DNA of 39,460 nt from an uncultured bacterium. GTDB taxonomy: Bacteria > Verrucomicrobiota > Kiritimatiellia > CAIKKV01 > CAITUY01. The notes beneath the pieces were generated by a model. It ran no database searches and was not told where the DNA came from. It worked only from the letters and a program-made list of their open reading frames with translations. The stretch spans positions 1 to 39,460 of the forward strand of contig CAITUY010000193.1 in assembly GCA_903895695.1 (NCBI GenBank), given 5' to 3'. A program made the translations under genes and the position numbers. Numbering within the stretch: position 1 is the first letter of the stretch; each line of letters opens with the position of its first letter. Shown here piece by piece: positions 15,399 through 22,185 of this stretch.

Positions 15399-18300
15399 GG
15401 CGTGGCCCCGGCGGCGCGGGCGAGCGTGGCCCGCGGCGGTGCGGGCGGCATGGCGGGCCACTCCCACTCGCTGATCTTGACCGTGTGCGGGCCGGCCGAA
15501 ACGCCCAGCGCCACGCCGAACTGCGGCGCGGGCGTGCCCTTGACGATCGAGTGCTCATCGGCAAAACCGGCGTACCAGCGGACGCCGTCCATGGCGTACA
15601 TCGGCCGGGTGATGTTCTCCGGCCAGGTTGTGACCAGCGTGCGAATGTCTCCATCCACCTTGCCGGTAATTCCATCGGGCGTGAAGGTGAGGTCAAAGGG
15701 CCCGACGCCGCGCACGCCAACGTTGCCGTGCGTCAATTCCACATACTTGTGTTCACCCGCGACAAACCGGACGCTATTGGATCCCGGAGTCACGGCCGGC
15801 AATTGGGCGTCAATCGCCCAGGACGGGGCCGGAATGGCTTCGGCCTTGGCGCCGGCGGCAACGGTCTTCTCGAAGGGCACGGCGCTCGCGATGACGGCGT
15901 TCTTGTAGCCAACCTTGCCCGGCCCGGCGGACAGGACCAGCGTGACTTGCCCTGAGCCTGTCGAAGGGTTGGCCACGCGCACCGCACCGGCTAAGCCGGC
16001 GAACTCGACGCCTTCGCCCGTAAACGCGAGCGGCACGGTCGACAGGAAGACGTAGTCGGTGCTTTCCGCCGTGACCACCTTGGTCACGCCCGGCGCCAGT
16101 TGGGTGGCGACCGGCGTGGCCTCGCCGACGCCGCGCGGATAGAGAATCCAGGCAATCTCCTGGCCTGGCGCGCTCTGGAGGCGCAGCGTCACGTGTCGCT
16201 CGAAGGCGCCGTTGCAGCCGCCCTTGCCGTCGCTGACGGCCGGCTTGCCGGCCGTGTCGAGCCAGTCGCGTGAGACCACCTGCCCGGCGACGGCCCGGTC
16301 GCCGACGATCCGGTTGTACGGGCCCAAAGCCAGCACCAGGTTGTCCTCCCGCTTTTCGAACGGCAGTTCCGTGCGGCCGGGAAATAGAATATCGAGCTTG
16401 GTCGGCCACTCGGTATCGAGCGCCACTTTTGATCCCGCGACCTGCACGTCCGAGGTGCGACCGAGCAGACTGAGGTTGAACCAACTGGCGAGCTTGCCAC
16501 CCTGCCCTGAGCCTGCCGAAGGGTCGCCATTCACAGAATCACGGACAACGAAGTAGTTGGGGCTCGCGGCAGTAGCGCCCTTCAGGAACACGATCTGCCG
16601 ATCCCAGGTGAAGGCGCCCTCCTTCTGGTTCAGACCGTCGACCAAGTCGCGCGGTTTGCCGAAACCCTTCTTGGAGCCTGGGCTGATGAACCAGTCGGGA
16701 TAGCCGCTGCTGGACCAGGCGTAGTCCACGCTCGGGCCAAAGTGGGCGTCGAGAATATTGCTGTCCGCCCAGGCGTGCGGCAGATCGTTCGCCGGGCTGC
16801 CAAAGCGCACGAAATTCTTGTCAGGGAAGGCCTTGTCCTTGGGTCCGCCATACTGGAACGGCTGGCTGGGCAGCAGCACGGCGCCCTTGGCGTTGAGCAT
16901 GATGTTGCCCTGATCCTGGTTCCAGTGACTCCACAGGTAACCGCTGCGCAGGTAGAGCGTGGTCTCATCGGCGCCCTGGTGGGCGCGGAAGATGACGCCG
17001 TAGCCCGGATAGATGCGGCTGGTGAGCTGGGGTTCCTGCGCGGCGATCCACGGACGAACCATGGCCGGCACAGTGATGGCATCGCCGCCGGTGGCGATCA
17101 TCCGGCCGTTATTGTCCCAGGCCCAGCGCAGGTTGGCGGCAAAGGCCGGGTCGCGATCGGCCACCGTGCCCATGGCCTGGAAGTAGTGCGGGGAGTTGCC
17201 AACCGGCGAGTTGGCGCTGCCGGGGATGACGCGCGAACCGTAGCGGGGATCGACCGGCGAGAGCAGGTTCAGGAGGTAGTCATAGTCCGCGCGGTGGTAG
17301 GCATACATCCGGTCGGCCTGCGGCGCGCCGCTGCTCAAGATGCCCATCAGGCCGCGCTCGATCTTGCCGTAGCCGTGCATGTGGTAGCTGGCGCCATACT
17401 CGAACCAGCCGCCCTCCGGCGCCATAAAGCTGCCCATCTTGTAGGCGGTGAACATCCCCATGTAGTCGCGCCAGACCTTGAACATCGGGTGATCGGGGAG
17501 CATCGCCATCAGGTTGCTGCGGTCCGAGAGGCGCGAGATGCCCATGTTCGGGTTGCCGTGGTGCGAGCCGTCGCCGGCGCTCGTCACGTCCGGCTCGACC
17601 AGCAGGTACGCCAGCAGCGCCAGCCGCTCGCGGACCGCCTCGCGGTCGGCCGCGGGCAGGTCAGGCCAGGAAAGCACGGACTCGGCGTGACCCATCGGTT
17701 CACCATAGGCGGATAAAGTTTGATGATGATGGATGGACAGCGACGTGATGATATAGTTGATGTTGTCCTGGAGCCGCGCTCGTACGTCGGGGAGTTCGGC
17801 CTTTGCCGTTTCGGGATCGCCAGTGAACCAATAATACTTCTCAACCATCGACCGCAGCGGAAAGGCCGGGTCGGCCTTGACCGCCTCGCGGTATTTCTTC
17901 ATGCCGTCGGGCGTGAGGAAGACTCGCGGATACGCGACCTTCGTATCGGGCCAGGACAGGATATAGTCCTTGTAACGGTCGAGCCCGACCGTGCCATAGA
18001 GGTTGCGCACCGCATAGCCGATCGCGAGGGTCTGGCCCTGGCCATAGCCGTTCACCAGTTCGGTCGGCTGGGCGAGAACCAGCGCCCAGACGCGCCGACC
18101 GTAGGTCGCGGGCAGGCTCGGGTCATGCTCGTGGCAGGAGAACGGCGAGAGATCGGAGGCCGGTTCGTTCAGCCATGAGATCGGGGCCACGTCCATGGGG
18201 AAGCGCACCCGCACCTCGCCGCCCTTGACGTAGACCGGGATGCTGTTGGCCCGCCGCCAGTCGCCCTTGTGCAGGGGCGCCACAAAGACCATCGGATAGT

Positions 18301-19297
18301 TCCCGGGACTGGTCTTGCGCGCTTCCGCCTGATGGATGCCGTAGTAGGAGACATACCGGCTGCCCCAGCACGAGTCGTGGTGAATGCACCGTGTCGGCGC
18401 GACAGCGCCGCCCGAAACGTCGGCGCCCACGTTGGGCCCGGACGTGGTGGCCTTCTCTTCGTCGGCCAGGCTCGGGTACACGACCGGGGTGTAGCCCTGG
18501 CCGGCCACCGACATGTGCTCGGCGGCGTCTGGTTTCCAGCCTTTGGAAAGATCGAGCTGCCAGTAATGGGCGTTGGCAGCCACGCCGAGATCGTACTCCT
18601 CGCTCACCTGCGCGAAGGGCGCCCGGTCGGTGACGCGGATTGTCGCCGCATAGTAGCCGCCGCCCTCGTAATCGAGGCGGTAATGTACCTCGGTGAAGAC
18701 CGGGCCGGTGGCGCCCTGGGTGATGTGCACGGCCTTCACCGGTTGCTTGTGGTCGATGATCCCCGCCCCGCGCCAGCCTGCCCCGAGCCCTGTCGAGGGG
18801 GCGCCATCCGGCCCGCGGAACGCCAGCACCGGGGCCGGCAGCTTGTCGGCGGCGATGGGCTTGTCATAGGTCTTATCCATCGGGGCCGGAACCTTGACCG
18901 CCAGATATTGGTTGGCGAGGACAAGCGTGTCGCCGTCCTTGGTCGCCGACACTGCGGGTTGGGCAATTGGCCCCTGTCCATCGGTGCGGATGATGTAGAT
19001 CGAAACGCCGTTGGAGGGAATTTCGGCCACAAAACCCAGGGAAGCCTGTCCTTTCTCACCGGGCGTGAACTGCACCGGCAGCGATTTGCCGTCGGCGTCG
19101 AGCACGCGCAGCCCCTTGCCGCCGTCGGACGGGGTTGGGATGGTGTAGTTGACCAGGTCGGGCGAGAAGCCGCGCCCCGTCAGATCCTTCAGGGTAATCG
19201 TCCGGGGCTCGGCGGCGAGCAGCCCGTTGCCAAGCCCCAGCCCGAATCCCAATGCTGCCACAACCACCGTTCCCCGCGCCCAAAGTATCGTGTTCAT
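15395..19297 (-). CDS. Exported heparinase II/III- or alginate-lyase-like protein
   Basis: A 1300-residue secreted protein. ATG 19297 is preceded by AGGAG with a 7-base gap and opens a clear signal peptide (MNTILWARGTVVVAALGFGL, cleavage near LLA-AEP). N-terminal beta domains reach about residue 450. A helical toroid follows (about 455-760) with SIHHHQTLSAYGE and GDGSHHGNPNMG. A beta-sandwich (about 765-1000) carries the block QDQGNIMLNAKGAVLL, like the second domain of heparinase II/III-type lyases. A long C-terminal beta region closes it. It would act outside the cytoplasm on an acidic polysaccharide. Three palindromic repeat copies sit inside the coding sequence (near residues 169, 928 and 1112) and encode linkers like PSTGSGQ. 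It is the first gene of operon B. The polysaccharide lyase family cannot be assigned, and a non-lyase role remains possible. Confidence 0.75.
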   Translation of the reverse strand: MNTILWARGTVVVAALGFGLGLGNGLLAAEPRTITLKDLTGRGFSPDLVNYTIPTPSDGGKGLRVLDADGKSLPVQFTPGEKGQASLGFVAEIPSNGVSIYIIRTDGQGPIAQPAVSATKDGDTLVLANQYLAVKVPAPMDKTYDKPIAADKLPAPVLAFRGPDGAPSTGLGAGWRGAGIIDHKQPVKAVHITQGATGPVFTEVHYRLDYEGGGYYAATIRVTDRAPFAQVSEEYDLGVAANAHYWQLDLSKGWKPDAAEHMSVAGQGYTPVVYPSLADEEKATTSGPNVGADVSGGAVAPTRCIHHDSCWGSRYVSYYGIHQAEARKTSPGNYPMVFVAPLHKGDWRRANSIPVYVKGGEVRVRFPMDVAPISWLNEPASDLSPFSCHEHDPSLPATYGRRVWALVLAQPTELVNGYGQGQTLAIGYAVRNLYGTVGLDRYKDYILSWPDTKVAYPRVFLTPDGMKKYREAVKADPAFPLRSMVEKYYWFTGDPETAKAELPDVRARLQDNINYIITSLSIHHHQTLSAYGEPMGHAESVLSWPDLPAADREAVRERLALLAYLLVEPDVTSAGDGSHHGNPNMGISRLSDRSNLMAMLPDHPMFKVWRDYMGMFTAYKMGSFMAPEGGWFEYGASYHMHGYGKIERGLMGILSSGAPQADRMYAYHRADYDYLLNLLSPVDPRYGSRVIPGSANSPVGNSPHYFQAMGTVADRDPAFAANLRWAWDNNGRMIATGGDAITVPAMVRPWIAAQEPQLTSRIYPGYGVIFRAHQGADETTLYLRSGYLWSHWNQDQGNIMLNAKGAVLLPSQPFQYGGPKDKAFPDKNFVRFGSPANDLPHAWADSNILDAHFGPSVDYAWSSSGYPDWFISPGSKKGFGKPRDLVDGLNQKEGAFTWDRQIVFLKGATAASPNYFVVRDSVNGDPSAGSGQGGKLASWFNLSLLGRTSDVQVAGSKVALDTEWPTKLDILFPGRTELPFEKREDNLVLALGPYNRIVGDRAVAGQVVSRDWLDTAGKPAVSDGKGGCNGAFERHVTLRLQSAPGQEIAWILYPRGVGEATPVATQLAPGVTKVVTAESTDYVFLSTVPLAFTGEGVEFAGLAGAVRVANPSTGSGQVTLVLSAGPGKVGYKNAVIASAVPFEKTVAAGAKAEAIPAPSWAIDAQLPAVTPGSNSVRFVAGEHKYVELTHGNVGVRGVGPFDLTFTPDGITGKVDGDIRTLVTTWPENITRPMYAMDGVRWYAGFADEHSIVKGTPAPQFGVALGVSAGPHTVKISEWEWPAMPPAPPRATLARAAGATP
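15950..15970 (-). repeat. Intragenic palindromic core, family F, copy 1
   Basis: CCCTGAGCCTGTCGAAGGG lies inside the lyase-like gene and is read on the minus strand as NPSTGSGQ near residue 1112. It keeps the reading frame. The same core occurs at 16505-16523, 18781-18800 and, outside genes, at 33440-33459. Confidence 0.85.
16505..16523 (-). repeat. Intragenic palindromic core, family F, copy 2
   Basis: CCCTGAGCCTGCCGAAGGG differs from copy 1 at one base and is read as DPSAGSGQ near residue 928 of the lyase-like protein, in the same orientation and reading frame as copy 1. Confidence 0.85.
18781..18800 (-). repeat. Intragenic palindromic core, family F, degenerate copy 3
   Basis: CCCCGAGCCCTGTCGAGGGG is a diverged copy in the N-terminal part of the lyase-like gene, read as APSTGLG near residue 169, again in the same frame. 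Confidence 0.6.
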
Positions 19298-19405
19298 CGC
19301 TAAGCTCCTGTTCGTCATCTGCAAAGCCAACCGAGGACGGCCGCCCGCATCACCTTGTAACTGACCCACTGGCCTTCCGCAACCGCTGCTTCTCAGCAAT
19401 TCGCG

Positions 19406-19525
19406 TTATGGCATCCGATGGGCAACCGGGCACGACGGAGCGTGCCCCTCCATCACGGAATCTGACGGTTTCCCGCAGAATGGAGGGCCACGCTCCGTCG
19501 TGGCCGCATGGATAGGATGCCATAA
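19406..19525. repeat. Inverted pair of 48-base palindromic elements, family C
   Basis: The plus copy is 19406-19453 and the minus copy 19480-19525. Each begins TTATGGCATCC, then a hairpin with an ACGGAG loop, then a CTCCAT tail facing inward. The stems are GGGCACG/CGTGCCC (19428-19447) and GGCCACG/CGTGGCC (19486-19505), which differ by one compensated pair. The outer 11-bp arms also pair with each other, so the whole 120 bases could fold as one structure or move as a unit. It lies in the 265-base gap between operon C and the lyase-like gene; no other feature is visible in that gap. Confidence 0.88.
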
Positions 19526-19562
19526 TGAGAATTCCTGGCTGCTTCTCCCCAAGGGGCGAAAC

Positions 19563-19979
19563 CTAGTCCCTGAAGACCAGTCGCCCGGCGGCGATCTGGG
19601 CGAAGAGCTCCTCCAGGCGTCCGCTCACGCCGCCCTCGCTGCCGCTCTCGATCTCCTGGCGCACTTCCGCACGGAGCATGCACAACTCGAAGAGGCACTC
19701 CGGTTTCGTGGGGTCGTGAAAAGCGCCAATCGGCAGCAGCAGGTCCAACGCATAGTCCGTGCCGCGGTCACCGCCGGCCCGATGCAGCAGCCGGGCCTGG
19801 ATGCGCGGCGGCAACTTGCCGTGCCGGTCTTCCCACATCCCGGCGTAGTCCAGGACGGCTCCGCCGCCGGCTCCCAGCATGCCGGCCAGAACCTGCTCGG
19901 CCTGCCGCTGAATCTCACGGTCGCATCGCTGCAGCCACTCCACAAGTGTCGTCGCCTTCGGATTCCGGGTTGTCGTCAC
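19563..19979 (-). CDS. Small protein of unknown function
   Basis: A 138-residue protein that I do not recognise. The GTG start at 19979 overlaps the upstream URO-D stop as GTGA, matching the pattern at other junctions here, so it is probably translated. The N-terminus (TLVEWLQRCDREIQRQAEQV) and C-terminus (SGRLEELFAQIAAGRLVF) look helical. The middle contains GGGAVLDYAGMWEDRHG and LPPRIQARLLHRAG. Two Cys lie in PECLFELCML. There is no signal peptide or membrane segment. As last gene of operon C, directly behind two URO-D-like proteins, it could be a partner or accessory subunit of them. That is inference from position only. Confidence 0.6.
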   Translation of the reverse strand: MTTTRNPKATTLVEWLQRCDREIQRQAEQVLAGMLGAGGGAVLDYAGMWEDRHGKLPPRIQARLLHRAGGDRGTDYALDLLLPIGAFHDPTKPECLFELCMLRAEVRQEIESGSEGGVSGRLEELFAQIAAGRLVFRD

Positions 19980-21067
19980 GGTTGCTCTCCTTTTCGGTAT
20001 GGCTCGACCGCCTGGAGCAGTTCCCCGGCTTCGGCCGCGTCGCTGCAATAAGCGGTAATATACAGTCCCTCCGCGCCCACGTTTTCCAACAAGGGCACGA
20101 CCTCCACGGGTTGAACCAGGATCGCCTGCACGGCCTTGCCCGCATCCTTGATCCGGCGATACAGCGGATACCAACACGGATCGCCCCCGCCAGGCACGCC
20201 CGGCTCAGGCGTCCATTCCACGGCATCGAGACCCTCTATGCCCAGAATCAGGTCGAGGTGGCGCAATGCCGCCGTGCCGTCCACGTGCAACAGGCTATGA
20301 TCCAGCCATTCGACTTGCTCCACCAGGGGTGGAAGAACGAATTCCTCGAACATCGCCGGCGAGATCATCGCGACCGGATCCAGGGTGATCACGGACGTCT
20401 TGCCGGAGCCCCAGAGCGCGAAATAGGACGTGCAACTGCTGCCATCGGCCAGCCGGATAAGGTCGTAGATGCGCTGATAGGCGGCGAAGAAAGCCTGGTT
20501 GATTTCCCGCAGTTTCTCGTGAACCCAGACGGGGTTATCCATCAGATCGGTCATCAGGGATTGCGCCCCGCGCAACGCCGCCAGCACTTCGATATTGGAG
20601 CCGATACCAGGCTGGCCGATGACGAAATCGTCGCCAGCCGCCGCCATGCACTGCCGGTAGATGGCCTCGTGGATACGAAACCAGGGGGCGCTGGGGTCGA
20701 ACCGCAACGGGCCCCACGTGTCCGGCGCGCCCGGCCGGGGGTGGTACCACACGGTCTCTTCCGTCAGGTCGAGTTCGGCGCCCAGGTAGGCGGCCAGCGA
20801 CACGGTGCCGAAGTCCACGAACGCCACCGGCAGGATGTCGCCGAGATCGTAATTTCGGTTCGCGCGAAGCGCGCGGTTGCGCGCCGCAATCCACGCGGCG
20901 TCGGCATGCTTTTGCCTGGGCGACACCGCCTCGCCCGGGTCGTCCACTGGCATCAGCGGCCCGTCGGACGGGAAATCACCCAGGTTCAACACCAGCCCGC
21001 GGCCGGCCCACCAGGCGGTGAAATTCCTTTGGGTCTCTTCCCAGTTGTTCTTCCAATTGCAGGGCAT
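19976..21067 (-). CDS. Uroporphyrinogen decarboxylase-like protein (HxD subtype)
   Basis: A 363-residue URO-D superfamily protein. It has the family's C-terminal half: an AMFEEFVLPPLVEQVEWL segment, then LLHVDGT with His261 and Asp263, where cobamide methyltransferases carry HxC. It also has IEGLDAVEWTPEPG, where URO-D-like proteins usually have a substrate-loop strand. Asp instead of Cys suggests that the classical zinc-thiolate site is absent. The N-terminus is tryptophan-rich (NWKNNWEETQRNFTAWWAG). No export signal is seen. The start is 17 bases after the previous URO-D gene, with GAGG just upstream. HemE function is unlikely given the missing signature. The reaction is unknown. Confidence 0.82.
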   Translation of the reverse strand: MPCNWKNNWEETQRNFTAWWAGRGLVLNLGDFPSDGPLMPVDDPGEAVSPRQKHADAAWIAARNRALRANRNYDLGDILPVAFVDFGTVSLAAYLGAELDLTEETVWYHPRPGAPDTWGPLRFDPSAPWFRIHEAIYRQCMAAAGDDFVIGQPGIGSNIEVLAALRGAQSLMTDLMDNPVWVHEKLREINQAFFAAYQRIYDLIRLADGSSCTSYFALWGSGKTSVITLDPVAMISPAMFEEFVLPPLVEQVEWLDHSLLHVDGTAALRHLDLILGIEGLDAVEWTPEPGVPGGGDPCWYPLYRRIKDAGKAVQAILVQPVEVVPLLENVGAEGLYITAYCSDAAEAGELLQAVEPYRKGEQP

Positions 21068-21084
21068 CAGAGCCTCTTACGGGG

Positions 21085-22185
21085 TCACCGCGAACTCCCG
21101 GGCACCGCCGCATCGGCGGCAGCCCGGGCTCCCTCCAGCCACTGTCGCGCGCCCTCCTCATTTTCTGGAGCGGCGCTATTGAAAATGAACCGCGTGCCGG
21201 GCTGCGCCTTGCGCAAGAGCGTGGCGATATCTTCCGGAGTGCACCAGCCGGGCACCATGACCGGTCCGTCCGGGCCACCGAGCACGTCCAGAGCGATGTC
21301 CTGCTCCCAGCCGACGCCCGTGGGCACGCGATTGAAGGCGTAGAAGTTCGGGATCCGGCGAAACTGCGCAAACTGATGCCGGGCATTGGCGCAGCAGTGC
21401 ATCCCGACGCTGCCGAACGCTTGCGAGAGCCCAACCAGTTCGGGCAGGCAGAACTCCTCGAACATCTCCGGACTCATGTTCCCGCATTCGTCGTTGGAGA
21501 CCCACGGACCGAACTCCGGCGGCGTCCAGGTGGATGGGCAATGCCCGAAGGTCGTGTTCGAAAACTCGCGGCGGAACGTGGCGATGAATGCTTGCAGCAG
21601 CCGGGCACACTTGCCCGCCAGGCGCTTCACAGCCTCGGGCTGTTCGATCATGGCGCAGAGCATGTCGGTTTTGTCCCAGAGGATGCAGGCCGTGTCGAAA
21701 CCGGTCTGCACGTCCGGCGGACCCAGGGTGACCTCCGGGCCGAGTTCGCGCCGCACGGCCGCGGCCAGTTCCATGACGCGCATCAGCGGCCGGCATTCCT
21801 CGAGCTTCGGCTCGGGGATGCGATCGGCCTCGGCGGCGGTCGCCACGCAGGCCTCCGCGTACGGGTTGTTGTCGGGATAGAAATGCGGCTTGGCACCGAA
21901 GCAGACGGCGTAGACGTGCGTGCCGGTCATGAGCCTCACGTGGGGAACGGCGTCATCATCCGCGGCTTCAGAAAGCGCCACCCAGCGGCGGTAGTCCTCG
22001 ACAAAGAAGGGCACGAATTCAGCGATGGGACGGTCGGAGGTGGTGTAGTCCCCGATCTGCCAGATGGGTTGCATCGGGCCTTGAACCACGAAGGCGTGGC
22101 GCGTAACTGGACCGCGCGAGAAGATGGCGCGGTGCAGGGCCCGGTTGCGCTCAAGGCGTGACGTCAATTTCTCATTCATAGGCAT
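21085..22185 (-). CDS. Uroporphyrinogen decarboxylase/MtaA-like protein with HxC motif
   Basis: A URO-D superfamily protein of about 366 residues. Unlike the two other URO-D-like proteins here, it retains a cysteine site. VGMHCCANARH contains His263 and Cys265 in HxC spacing, and Cys315 in VPGWCTPEDI follows, so a zinc HxC...C arrangement like that of MtaA-type methyltransferases is possible. SPEMFEEFCLPELVGL is the typical helix before the motif. AAGGAA nine bases ahead of ATG 22185 supports this start. ATG 22179 would give a four-base ATGA overlap with the upstream stop and is an equal alternative. It is the second gene of operon C, after the SGNH-GH43 fusion. No corrinoid protein gene is nearby. 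Methyl transfer is a reasonable hypothesis, not shown. Confidence 0.85.
   Translation of the reverse strand: MPMNEKLTSRLERNRALHRAIFSRGPVTRHAFVVQGPMQPIWQIGDYTTSDRPIAEFVPFFVEDYRRWVALSEAADDDAVPHVRLMTGTHVYAVCFGAKPHFYPDNNPYAEACVATAAEADRIPEPKLEECRPLMRVMELAAAVRRELGPEVTLGPPDVQTGFDTACILWDKTDMLCAMIEQPEAVKRLAGKCARLLQAFIATFRREFSNTTFGHCPSTWTPPEFGPWVSNDECGNMSPEMFEEFCLPELVGLSQAFGSVGMHCCANARHQFAQFRRIPNFYAFNRVPTGVGWEQDIALDVLGGPDGPVMVPGWCTPEDIATLLRKAQPGTRFIFNSAAPENEEGARQWLEGARAAADAAVPGSSR

Noticed and set aside
15399..15467. Upstream start of the GH42-like gene in operon B
   Set aside because: The extra 23 residues are arginine-rich frame noise overlapping the previous gene; the GTGA overlap at 15395-15398 explains the start.
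3367..22185. URO-D-like genes as haem biosynthesis genes (hemE)
   Set aside because: The HemE N-terminal substrate signature is missing, there are three divergent copies, and no other tetrapyrrole gene is near.
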